In this document: positions 56,815-64,000 of the stretch, one piece after another
Numbering within the stretch: position 1 is the first letter of the stretch
How the letters are laid out: the number at the start of each line of letters is the position of its first letter
From: Cystobacter fuscus DSM 2262
GTDB taxonomy: Bacteria; Myxococcota; Myxococcia; Myxococcales; Myxococcaceae
Reading direction: 5' to 3'
DNA: 64,000 nucleotides
Assembly: GCF_000335475.2 (NCBI RefSeq)
Contig: NZ_ANAH02000009.1
Coordinates: forward strand, 248,001 to 312,000
The notes under the pieces: generated by a model
Database searches by the model: none
Seen by the model: the letters and a program-made list of their open reading frames with translations, nothing else
What the model was told of the DNA's origin: nothing
Made by a program: the position numbers and the translations under genes

Positions 56815-57789
56815 ATGAGCAGCGCATATCCTCGAATTCGCCACCATGAGCAGGGGCCAGACGGTGATGTGCTCGTGCGGAGAGAGGTCATCCGGCTGGT
56901 GTTGCACCTGCCGTTCAATCATGACGCGCTCGCGCTTCCCATCCAGCGTGCTCTCGATATGTACCTGGACGCGGTTGGGACGGGGCCCGAGAGCTTCTCG
57001 GAGTACTCCTTGGGGTACGAGCCCGCTGCTCTTCACGAGGACAGTTGGTCGAACATCCGCCAGATGCTCTCCACTTCGGACGAGGAGTATTTCCTCGATG
57101 ACGAGGCGGATGAGCAACTCCGCTTGATGCAGATGAAGAACCAGTTCGACCGGATGGTGGAATTGTCGAGCGAGGAGCGCGGCGTCACTGGTTACGGCTT
57201 CTTCTACTGGGCCCGTCTGCCGTGGCGCGTGCCTCCGAAGAATCAGGTGAGTCTGGTGAGCTTTTCCTGGCCCACGGAAGACCTGGAGGAGTGTGGTCCC
57301 GGGCGGATGAGGGAAGAGATGATGGCGCTGGCCGCGCTGCTGCCCTATTCCTCGGGTCACGCGGGGCTCGCCTTCTCCTCCCCGAACCTCTGGGGACCCT
57401 CCATGAAGGACATCCATGAGGAGGCGCTACTCTACCCAGGCCTGGACGTGACACACGGTCAGCGGGAACTGGGCACGCGCGTGGATGGCGTGCACTGGCT
57501 CAATTTCCTGGGCCCGGAGGTGTTGTCCCAGGTGGGAGGTGCCGAGGCGCTCCGTTCTCGGCTGCATTCCCCTTCCACCACCGTGCACTCACTCGAGGGC
57601 GGGCGAGTCCTGGTGTCACTGGGCCCTGGCCCCGAGGCGGGTGACCTGCACCGAGGCGACACGCTGCCCGCCTACCGCGAGTTGGCGCGCGTGCTCGAGC
57701 CCTGGCTCTATCCCTTCCCAGAGAAGTCCTGGCGGGACTGCCTTCCCGATACAGCCCGCCGCTGGTGGCGCCGCTTTCTCGACGAGTGA
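56815..57789 (+). CDS. DUF3396 immunity-type protein, orphan paralogue
   Basis: The 324-residue protein shares the MSSAYPRIRHH start, FSWPTEDLEECGPGRMREEM, SGHAGLAF and HWLNFLGPEVLSQVGG with the DUF3396 gene on the other side of the toxin. It has an acidic insertion (about 85-115). No toxin gene adjoins it, so it may be an orphan immunity gene against a non-kin toxin or may back up the other. GGAG lies seven bases before ATG 56815. It is divergent from the toxin gene. Confidence 0.83.
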   Translation: MSSAYPRIRHHEQGPDGDVLVRREVIRLVLHLPFNHDALALPIQRALDMYLDAVGTGPESFSEYSLGYEPAALHEDSWSNIRQMLSTSDEEYFLDDEADEQLRLMQMKNQFDRMVELSSEERGVTGYGFFYWARLPWRVPPKNQVSLVSFSWPTEDLEECGPGRMREEMMALAALLPYSSGHAGLAFSSPNLWGPSMKDIHEEALLYPGLDVTHGQRELGTRVDGVHWLNFLGPEVLSQVGGAEALRSRLHSPSTTVHSLEGGRVLVSLGPGPEAGDLHRGDTLPAYRELARVLEPWLYPFPEKSWRDCLPDTARRWWRRFLDE

Positions 57790-57799
57790 CCCTTGCTGG

Positions 57800-57821
57800 G
57801 GCCTCTTCACGCCCAGAGGCC
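57800..57821. terminator. Hairpin between convergent genes
   Basis: GGCCTCT (57800-57806) and AGAGGCC (57815-57821) form a perfect 7-bp stem with an 8-base loop, between the orphan immunity gene and the leftward membrane protein. Confidence 0.55.
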
Positions 57822-57823
57822 AT

Positions 57824-58573
57824 TCACGGTTTCGCGGACTGCGGCGGGCGGCCCCGGTCCTTCGAGACGGGCATGTAGCACTTGCCCTGGTACTCGGCCT
57901 GGACGGCGGTGCAGGGAGGGCGCCGCTCAAGCGTCACCCAGCAGCCTCCGTTGATCTCAACCTCACCCAGATCAGGTCTACAGGGAGCTTTCGCCTGATT
58001 GCGGAAAGGCTCGTAGGGCAGGGGATAGGCGATGGACGTTGTTGATGGCTCACCTGTATTGGCCAGAATTGGCGCATTGAGCTGAGAGGGCCTCTTTCCT
58101 GCCTCGTCCCAAGAGGTGAGTTCCGATTGCATCGAAGCACCCACCTCTTGGATCCAGACACCCAGCGCGAGCACGGCGGCGCCCGCTGCGACGCACGCGG
58201 CCCACCGCCCCCAGGGACGCACGGCTCCCCGAGCAATGTGGGCCTGTACCTTGGGGTTGTCCTCCACACGCGTGAGGGCGGCGGTCATCTGCACGAAGAC
58301 GTTCGTCAACTCCGACACCTGCGCCGAGTCGGGCGAACGCACCACCGTCAGTGACATGGAGGATGTGCCAGGCCGGCAATAGACCCGCAGCTCCCAGGCT
58401 CCCTCGGGTCGCCAGTCCACGCCCGCTCCCGGCAGCAGCGTCAGGGCCGCCCTGCCTGTCCATCCATGCCGCGCTTCGTAGAGGCGGCCCAGCTCCGGCC
58501 CCACCTCCTCGTAGCTCTTGCCGAGCAGGAACGGCCCCTCCCCGCTGTCCTTCCCGCGCTCTTCATCCGCCAT
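57824..58573 (-). CDS. Single-span membrane protein of a myxobacterial kinase-associated type
   Basis: The 249-residue protein has an N-terminal soluble domain (FLLGKSYEEVGPELGRLYEA to ELRVYCRP), one transmembrane helix (WAACVAAGAAVLALGVWI, about residue 130-148), and a periplasmic tail with four cysteines and PCRPDLGEVEINGGCWVTL near the end. Similar N-terminal domains occur in myxobacterial proteins next to Ser/Thr kinases; none lies here. Function is unknown. ATG 58573 with AAGGGG upstream is preferred over the longer open frame. Confidence 0.7.
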   Translation of the reverse strand: MADEERGKDSGEGPFLLGKSYEEVGPELGRLYEARHGWTGRAALTLLPGAGVDWRPEGAWELRVYCRPGTSSMSLTVVRSPDSAQVSELTNVFVQMTAALTRVEDNPKVQAHIARGAVRPWGRWAACVAAGAAVLALGVWIQEVGASMQSELTSWDEAGKRPSQLNAPILANTGEPSTTSIAYPLPYEPFRNQAKAPCRPDLGEVEINGGCWVTLERRPPCTAVQAEYQGKCYMPVSKDRGRPPQSAKP

Positions 58574-58893
58574 GTGACGCCCCTTGCTGGACTGTGCCCA
58601 CACGGCAGCGGATTTGACCGCTCAAGTCAAGTCAAGAGAGAGGTCTTGTTAGGTTCAATGAGCGATTCCGCGAGGAGAGCGAGAGCCCGGGTGCTGCGCT
58701 TTCCGCGGCTCACGGATGGCCGGAGCGGTGTGGGTCTTCCTTCGGGAGCGAGACGAGCGAGCCGACCGGGTAGTGGTCAGGACCGTGGTGGCCGGGACGC
58801 ACGGACGTAGCCCGAGACTCGGGGATTGCTTGGCGTCAGATCGGAGGGAGTCGGGACGTCTGGCGGCGCGAATTCCTGACGAGGAGCAACACG
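58574..58893. other. Divergent intergenic region
   Basis: This is 320 bases between the leftward membrane protein and the rightward S24-like gene. It holds a short tandem run of TCAAG (about 58622-58637) in an AT-richer stretch that may be the promoter. Nothing else is recognised. Confidence 0.5.
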
Positions 58894-59205
58894 ATGGGAT
58901 GGGCGACCGATGCGGTCAGCGCGTTGACGAGGGGAGAAGAGGTCACGGTCCGGCCGCGAGGCGGCTCGATGCGAGGACGGATCGAGGATGGGCAGCCGGT
59001 CACGTTGGGTCCCGTTGACCCGGCCGTGGTGGAGGCCGGAGACGTGGTGCTGGTTCGGTGGAGGGGGGGCTTCCTTCTGCATCTGTTGAAGCAGGCCACC
59101 GTGGACCGGCTGCTCATCGGCAACAACGTGGGCAAGGTGAACGGTTGGGCGAGTCGCCGCGCCGTCCTCGGGCGCGTGGTGCGGGTCCATCCTTTGGGAA
59201 GGTAA
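58894..59205 (+). CDS. S24/S26 peptidase-like small protein
   Basis: This 103-residue protein has the fold signature of S24/S26 serine peptidases: the nucleophile motif GGSMRGRI, DGQPVTL and GDVVLVRWRGGFLLHLL. The catalytic Lys expected in the second half is replaced (RWRGG), so activity is doubtful. It could be a signal-peptidase or LexA-like relic domain used for binding. It has no DNA-binding domain or membrane anchor. It precedes the HNH endonuclease gene by 92 bases. Confidence 0.65.
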   Translation: MGWATDAVSALTRGEEVTVRPRGGSMRGRIEDGQPVTLGPVDPAVVEAGDVVLVRWRGGFLLHLLKQATVDRLLIGNNVGKVNGWASRRAVLGRVVRVHPLGR

Positions 59206-59297
59206 TGCTCGGCAGCCCGCTGCCCGCTACGGACACTTTTCTTCCTTGGGACCCACGGGGTGGTCTCGCGTGTGAGGAACCTGGCAGACTGCGCGTC

Positions 59298-60275
59298 ATG
59301 ACGGAGCTGGCCGCATACCTGGAGCTGGGTGAGGGCGAGGCCCGCCGGCAGTGGCTCCAGGTTCGCGAGCGGATCGAGCGCAAGCGGCAGGAGCCCTTCC
59401 TGCCCATCGAGGTGCTGCTCTGCTACGCCCTGTTCTTCGTGCTCAATCCCCACTCCTTCGGAGGCTCGAACATCAACAGCCTTCCCGATGGGGTGAAGCT
59501 CCTGGCGCACACCCTGCGACGCACGCCGGGCTCCCTGACGAGCAAGATGCTGAACCTGGATGGCTCCCGGAAGAACAGCGCCCGGCTGGAGCCAGAACTC
59601 TTCTCCCGGTTGGCCCAGGAGCCGGATCGCTTCGCGGCGTTGTACCAGACCGTCCTGCGGGCGGCTCGGGACGTGGCGTTGGGGCCGGAGCGCGTCCCGG
59701 ACGTGCTCGGAGTTTTGCAGGTCGGTGCCGTGGAACTCCTGGGTCAGGACGAGCTGGGTTCGGGTGAGATCGACCAGGTGCTTCACGAGCATCGTGGCGA
59801 GCTGGTGCAGCTCGAGCAGTCCTTTCATCTGGGCGAGTCGCGGACGACGCGCCTGGTGGAGCAGCGGGTCCGGCTTGGTCAGCATCGCTTCGCCACCCGC
59901 GTGCTGGAGAACTATGCGCACCGCTGCGGCTTCTGTGGCTTCGCGCCGAGCGGGCTTCGTGGTCATCGGCTGCTCGTGGCTTCTCACATCAAGCCGTGGG
60001 CCGTTTCGACCGACAAGGAGCGGATGGACGTCGCCAATGGCATCACGGCCTGCCCCACGCATGACGCGGCCTTCGACACGGGATTGCTCACCATCAACGG
60101 GGGGTTGCGCATCCACCGGGCGCAACCCCTGCGGGCGAGCATGGCCGCCGATGCGGGGACGGAGTGGTATTTCGGCGAGCGCATCCTGGGCTCCCAGCTC
60201 GTCAGGCTTGATCCAAAGTCCTGGGGGGAGGTTTTGAGGAGGGGTGGGAGGGAGACAAGCCGTATCAGGCAATGA
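59298..60275 (+). CDS. HNH endonuclease
   Basis: The 325-residue protein has a helical N-terminal region (about 1-200) and a C-terminal HNH domain: CGFCGF zinc knuckle, LVASHIKPW (His), NGITACPTHDAAFD (Asn/His) and WYFGERIL. Such proteins are restriction-type or mobile-element nucleases. A start at ATG 59298 (MTELAAYLEL) is inferred from the protein's pattern; no clear ribosome site is present. The ISAs1-type element begins within ~125 bases of its stop, so the nuclease may be cargo of a defence or mobile region. The last residues are unremarkable, so truncation is not evident. Confidence 0.85.
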   Translation: MTELAAYLELGEGEARRQWLQVRERIERKRQEPFLPIEVLLCYALFFVLNPHSFGGSNINSLPDGVKLLAHTLRRTPGSLTSKMLNLDGSRKNSARLEPELFSRLAQEPDRFAALYQTVLRAARDVALGPERVPDVLGVLQVGAVELLGQDELGSGEIDQVLHEHRGELVQLEQSFHLGESRTTRLVEQRVRLGQHRFATRVLENYAHRCGFCGFAPSGLRGHRLLVASHIKPWAVSTDKERMDVANGITACPTHDAAFDTGLLTINGGLRIHRAQPLRASMAADAGTEWYFGERILGSQLVRLDPKSWGEVLRRGGRETSRIRQ

Positions 60276-61860
60276 GGTGGCGTTCTCCCAGACGGCCCTC
60301 GCGAGAGGCGCCCCCCGGGGAGGGATACTGGCTGAAGACGGACCCGCGAAGCCGAGGAGGTGGAAGCAGAGGAGACCGGAGCCAGGCGCTGGCGGGCGCT
60401 CAGGCAAGTGCGGCCAGAGTCTCCGGGAGCACCGCCAGGCCCAGCAAGCCTTGGTAGAGCACTTCCTGGGTGCGAGCATAGGACACGGGCCTGCCGTCTT
60501 TTGGGGGCAGGTGTGTGCGCACCAACGCCAACAGGTTGTAGGCCAGCAGCCGCAGCCAACTGAGCACCACGGGAGCCTGCCCCCGTAGGCTGGCCGAGGC
60601 CGTGTCTTCCTCCAGCACCACGTCCGCCGTCCAGTTCGGCCCGTTCTCTATTCCCCAATGCCCTCTCACTACTGTCAGCATCTGCTCCCCCGACAACTCC
60701 CCACTGGGAATGGAGGTGAGAAACAGTCGCGTCTCCACCTCGGGCAAACGCCCCTCGCGCTCCCGCGTGCTGCGCACCCATATCCATTGCCGGGCTTCGG
60801 GAAACTCTTCTGTCTCGGGTACGGGCGTGACTCTCAACTCCCTTTCCACCCACTCGCCCCGCGCCTTCTCTCTCACTCTCACCTGTACCGGGGCCGTTGC
60901 CAGCGCTATCCACGCCACGTCGTGCAACCGGCTGAAGTTCTCCTTGAGCGCGAACAGGTAATGTTTGCCCGCTTCCCTCACCGCCCTCGCGTTCGCCGCG
61001 CTCGTCAGCCCCGCGTCCCCTGTCACATACTTGAAGTGCTCGCCATACTTCTCCACGACTCGTCCGAGCAACTTCGCGAAGGCCGTCGCTTCTCCTTGCT
61101 TGCCTTCCAACATCATCTGGTCGAGCACCGGGCACGCCCTGCTGCTGGTGAGCGCCGCCCGGAGCGCGAAGGGGTACCAATACTCCTGCCCTTGCTCATC
61201 CCGGAGTGTGTGACAGGGCTCGCACGGCGCTTGTCCTCGCGTGCTCTCCCCCGCCTTGCCGTCAATCGACACCACTCCCGCCGCCAGCCTGTCTTGCCTC
61301 AGCACTCCCTGCTCGAGTGCTGTCCGCACCGACTGCTGCAACACCTTGTCCCATCCCTCGGGCCCAAGCTGACTGAGCAGTCTATCCAACGTCGTGTCCG
61401 ACACCGCTCCGCTCAACCCCTTCGGCTCCGTCCCTTCACGCACCAGGTCCTCCCCCAATGCCTCTACCTGTCGCAGCACTCTTCTTCCCGTCGCCATCCC
61501 CACCACCAGCAGCGACAGGAGCGCCCCCAACCCGTGCCTCTTGCCGCGACTGGCCCGCGGGTCCACTATCTCCTTGAACGTCAGTCCCAATCGCGTCAGC
61601 ATCTGCTGCACGGCCGAGGTGTTTGCTCCCTGCTGCTTCCTCGTCCCTGTTTGCTTCTCAGGGGGTGTGGAGGGCCCGCCAGCTCTCCCGCCCCGGTTTT
61701 TCTCCCCGTCCACGTCGACTCTCCAACGGCCTCATCTGGCCCGCGTCCTACCTGTGCCGGACTCGTGCCTCGCGATCAGCCCACCGCTGCCCGCGCCACC
61801 TCGTCCCATGGATGGGCACCTTACCTCGCCCGTAGGTCCAGGTGGGATAACTTCTCTCGT
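60276..61860 (-). mobile_element. ISAs1-type insertion sequence (approximate bounds)
   Basis: An intact transposase gene occupies 60400-61713. I could not find terminal inverted repeats or a target-site duplication by eye, so the ends are only bracketed by the flanking genes and the repeat block at 62002-62050. Confidence 0.5.
60400..61713 (-). CDS. ISAs1-family DDE transposase
   Basis: The 437-residue protein follows the ISAs1 pattern. The N-terminal helix region has DPRASRGKRHGL, VSIDGKAGEST holds the first catalytic Asp, YVTGDAGL the second, and GHWGIENGPNWTADV with the downstream EEDTA the Glu region. The catalytic frame is intact and the gene appears full length. The start is GTG 61713. 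It lies opposite the HNH endonuclease with its 3' end facing the endonuclease stop. Confidence 0.88.
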   Translation of the reverse strand: MDGEKNRGGRAGGPSTPPEKQTGTRKQQGANTSAVQQMLTRLGLTFKEIVDPRASRGKRHGLGALLSLLVVGMATGRRVLRQVEALGEDLVREGTEPKGLSGAVSDTTLDRLLSQLGPEGWDKVLQQSVRTALEQGVLRQDRLAAGVVSIDGKAGESTRGQAPCEPCHTLRDEQGQEYWYPFALRAALTSSRACPVLDQMMLEGKQGEATAFAKLLGRVVEKYGEHFKYVTGDAGLTSAANARAVREAGKHYLFALKENFSRLHDVAWIALATAPVQVRVREKARGEWVERELRVTPVPETEEFPEARQWIWVRSTREREGRLPEVETRLFLTSIPSGELSGEQMLTVVRGHWGIENGPNWTADVVLEEDTASASLRGQAPVVLSWLRLLAYNLLALVRTHLPPKDGRPVSYARTQEVLYQGLLGLAVLPETLAALA

Positions 61861-62062
61861 GGGACTTTGAATCAAGCCTGTCCCAGCTCGTTGTTCCTTC
61901 AGACGGTGTTCGCCCCAAGTCGGAGTACCTGCGCTTCCACCACGAGCATGTATTCCAGGGGCAGCTACGAAGTGCCTGACACCTTCGCTCGCCTTCGCTC
62001 GTGTCTGACACCTCGTGAGAGTCTTACGAATTGTCTGACACCTCGTGAGACACCGCGTGAGG
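61714..62062. other. IS-flanking intergenic region with short repeats
   Basis: This is 349 bases between the transposase start and the small lipoprotein stop. The first 150 bases probably hold the transposase promoter. The right part holds the direct repeats at 62002-62050 and a degenerate third copy at 61972-61984. No gene is seen. Confidence 0.55.
62002..62050. repeat. Two 19-bp direct repeats
   Basis: TGTCTGACACCTCGTGAGA occurs at 62002-62020 and again at 62032-62050. The related GTGCCTGACACCT is at 61972-61984. The core GTGTCTGACAC is nearly palindromic. They lie between the transposase gene and a small lipoprotein gene and may be element ends or REP-type repeats. Confidence 0.6.
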
Positions 62063-62419
62063 CTAATATGGGCAGGTTTGCCCACACGTCGTTAGCCGAC
62101 AACCCGCCTGCGCTGCCTGCCCCTGCGCATCATCATTGGCAAACCTACATGCCTTTGTGCAACCTCCAAGGAACTTTGTAGAGCCGAAACCAGTGAACGG
62201 CGCGCACGCCGCTCCAGTTGAGATGCTCACCGCGCTGCATTCGACTTTGCAGTTCCTGGCAAGAGCATGTACCTCCCCATCAGAGGACTCGCCGCTCTGA
62301 GAATCCTCATGGGTCCGTTCTTCGGTTGGGGGAGTCGGCTCTTCTGCCGCAGTACCGCACCCAAGGCCAAAGAAGCTCAAGAAGCCACAGCCGATCAACA
62401 GCAAGATTTGCCGCTTCAT
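62063..62419 (-). CDS. Small cysteine-rich lipoprotein
   Basis: This is a 118-residue protein with a lipoprotein signal (LSFFGLGC). It has an acidic/Pro linker and then a C-terminal half with eight cysteines, suggesting a small disulfide-rich secreted domain. No family is recognised. ATG 62419 has GAGAG five bases upstream; ATG 62431 is an upstream alternative. It is richer in A/T than the neighbouring genes, consistent with recent transfer near the insertion sequence. Confidence 0.7.
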   Translation of the reverse strand: MKRQILLLIGCGFLSFFGLGCGTAAEEPTPPTEERTHEDSQSGESSDGEVHALARNCKVECSAVSISTGAACAPFTGFGSTKFLGGCTKACRFANDDAQGQAAQAGCRLTTCGQTCPY

Positions 62420-62831
62420 GGACACTCTCATTTATTGATTCGGGTTTAATTGAAATACCATGAAAAGCTAGCCTTTCATCGAGATGCGTGGAAGCGGCAC
62501 CACGGGGGCGCGTGTCTGCGAAGTTTTTCACATGCTTGGTGCCCACCACGAGCGGAGCGAGGCACGGCTTCACCTGTAAGCAGCGCGGACTCGACTTTCC
62601 CCATTTGGGGCTGGTCAAGGTCCGCGGTTCATGCGGCCTTCGGCTGAGGCAGTGAAGCTGGTTTACGGGATGGACGGTCGGCAGTGCGGTTCCATGTGCA
62701 TCCCCTGGGAAGGGGGTGCTCGGCGGCCGTTGGTGGGTTGTAGGTCCTGCCGGCTCTTCCCGAGAACAGGGCTCCCGGGAGAGCGTTGCACGTTGCCCCT
62801 CCGGGTGTACGTCTGTACAGTGGCCGGCCTC
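62420..62831. other. Intergenic region before the helicase
   Basis: This is 412 bases between the leftward lipoprotein and the rightward helicase. The first 40 bases are AT-rich and likely promoter. The reverse strand at about 62454-62580 reads KPCLAPLVVGTKHVKNFADT and continues, an unassigned open stretch that could be a gene relic. Nothing else is clear. Confidence 0.45.
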
Positions 62832-64000
62832 ATGAAGCCAGAGAAGGAAGAAGGGGCTTTCACCGGGTCTCGGCGCAAGCCCTGGACGGGACCTCGCGGA
62901 CTCGATGCCGTCCTCCAGGGGTGGCGCGAGAACAACCAGATCTGGCCCGACATCGTCCTGGACGAGGTGACCCCGGCCCGGCCCGGTGCCCATGCGCCCA
63001 TCCCCGAGGGCGTGGCCCCCCAGGTGCGCGAGGCCCTGCGCCGCCGCGGCATCGAGCGGCTCTTCTCCCACCAGGCCGAGGCGTACGAGCTGGCCCACTT
63101 GGGCAAGAACCTCGTCATCGCCACGCCCACCGCCTCGGGCAAGAGCCTCTGCTACAACCTGCCCCTGCTGGACCGCTTCGCGCGCGAGCCCCAGGCCCGG
63201 GCCCTCTACCTCTTTCCCACCAAGGCGCTCTCGCGCGATCAGGAAGAGTCCCTGCGCGTCTTCATGCGCGAGGCGGGCCTGGAGCACGGCGCCATCACCT
63301 TCGACGGGGACACCCCGGCGGATGCCCGGCGCGCCGCCCGCGAGCGCAGCGGCGTGCTGCTCACCAACCCGGACATGCTGCACACCGGCATCCTCCCGCA
63401 CCACGCGAGCTGGGCCCGCCTCTTCTCCAACCTGCGCTACGTCGTCATCGACGAGCTGCACACCTACCGGGGCGTGTTCGGCTCGCACCTGGCCAACGTG
63501 CTGCGCCGCCTGCAACGCGTGGCGGCCTTCCATGGCTCCTCGCCCACCTTCATCCTGGCCTCGGCCACCATCGGCAACCCCAAGGCCCACGCCGAGCGGA
63601 TGCTGGGCCGCGAGGTGGCGCTCATCTCCGAGAGCGGCGCCCCCGCCGGCGAGCGCCGCGTCATGGTCTACAACCCCCCCGTGGTCAACGCCGAGCTGGG
63701 CATCCGCGCCAGCTACCTCAAGAGCGCCGTGCGCCTCACCGCGGACCTCGTGCGCGCCGAGGTGTCCACGCTCCTCTTCGCCCAGTCGCGCAACTCCGTG
63801 GAGGTGATGCTCAAGTACCTGCGCGACAAGTTCGTGGCCGAGAAGATGGACCCGAACCTCATCCAGGGCTACCGCGGCGGCTACCTGCCCGGCACGCGCC
63901 GCGCCACCGAGGCCGCCCTGCGCGCCGGCGAGGTGCGCTGCGTGGTGGCCACCAACGCGCTGGAGCTCGGCATCGACATCGGCTCGCTGGACGCCGTGGT
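62832..64000 (+). CDS. DEAD/DEAH-type helicase with DUF1998 architecture, partial
   Basis: The open frame runs off the right edge (390 codons visible). Walker A is seen in IATPTASGKS, a DExH variant in YVVIDELHTYRG, motif III in ILASATIGN, and motif V/VI beginning VVATNALELGIDIG. The order and the ERLFSHQAEAYELAHLGKN lead-in match YprA/MrfA-type helicases, which usually carry a C-terminal DUF1998 zinc-binding domain (not visible here). These proteins act in DNA repair, including mitomycin damage. The start ATG 62832 is the first in frame; no strong ribosome site is evident. Confidence 0.85.
   Translation, partial: MKPEKEEGAFTGSRRKPWTGPRGLDAVLQGWRENNQIWPDIVLDEVTPARPGAHAPIPEGVAPQVREALRRRGIERLFSHQAEAYELAHLGKNLVIATPTASGKSLCYNLPLLDRFAREPQARALYLFPTKALSRDQEESLRVFMREAGLEHGAITFDGDTPADARRAARERSGVLLTNPDMLHTGILPHHASWARLFSNLRYVVIDELHTYRGVFGSHLANVLRRLQRVAAFHGSSPTFILASATIGNPKAHAERMLGREVALISESGAPAGERRVMVYNPPVVNAELGIRASYLKSAVRLTADLVRAEVSTLLFAQSRNSVEVMLKYLRDKFVAEKMDPNLIQGYRGGYLPGTRRATEAALRAGEVRCVVATNALELGIDIGSLDAV

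Overview
The window reads as a high-GC chromosome segment from a myxobacterium, most likely of the Cystobacter/Archangium group. The clues are a MYXO-CTERM-type sorting tail, a myxococcal cysteine-rich (DUF4215-like) repeat, many small lipoproteins, a 1795-residue Ser/Thr-kinase/ATPase/histidine-kinase fusion, a bacterial lipoxygenase and a strong G/C bias at third codon positions. No rRNA, tRNA or CRISPR array was recognised. The right end cuts through a helicase gene.

Layout. 0-11 kb: secreted and lipoprotein genes, a trigger-factor-like isomerase, a decayed hflX fragment, an SDR dehydrogenase, an outer-membrane barrel protein with an M20 peptidase, an EamA transporter, and a lipoprotein amidase with LGFP-like repeats. 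11-20 kb: a three-gene molybdenum hydroxylase operon (cytochrome c, [2Fe-2S] subunit, molybdopterin subunit) present twice in the same orientation. The copies flank a PlsC-type acyltransferase and two gene remnants. 20-28 kb: a histidine kinase/response regulator pair, an FAD-Rieske oxidoreductase, an AlkA-like glycosylase, a MYXO-CTERM protein, and a carotenoid pair (CruA-like lycopene cyclase and CrtU-like ring desaturase). 28-38 kb: EGF-repeat and FG-GAP/HYR surface proteins, lipoproteins, a PAS histidine kinase and MtfA.

38-46.5 kb is the most unusual stretch. A lipoxygenase gene has a perfect CRP-type palindrome upstream and converges on a compact operon. That operon encodes two paralogous caspase-fold (C25/gingipain-like) proteases, each with a C-terminal helix-turn-helix-like tail, and a calcineurin-type phosphoesterase. 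A P450 with an atypical I-helix lies upstream, separated by a strong hairpin. The operon is my best candidate for an undescribed conflict or cell-death system, and the lipoxygenase/P450 pairing suggests oxylipin chemistry.

46.6-64 kb: the giant kinase, a pirin, an EEP-family phosphatase/nuclease, and a DUF2127 membrane protein. Then come a putative PD-(D/E)xK secreted toxin with a translationally coupled DUF3396 immunity gene and a second, orphan DUF3396 gene. After these are a membrane protein, an S24-like protein, an HNH endonuclease, an ISAs1-type transposase with nearby short repeats, a small lipoprotein, and the start of a DUF1998-type helicase.
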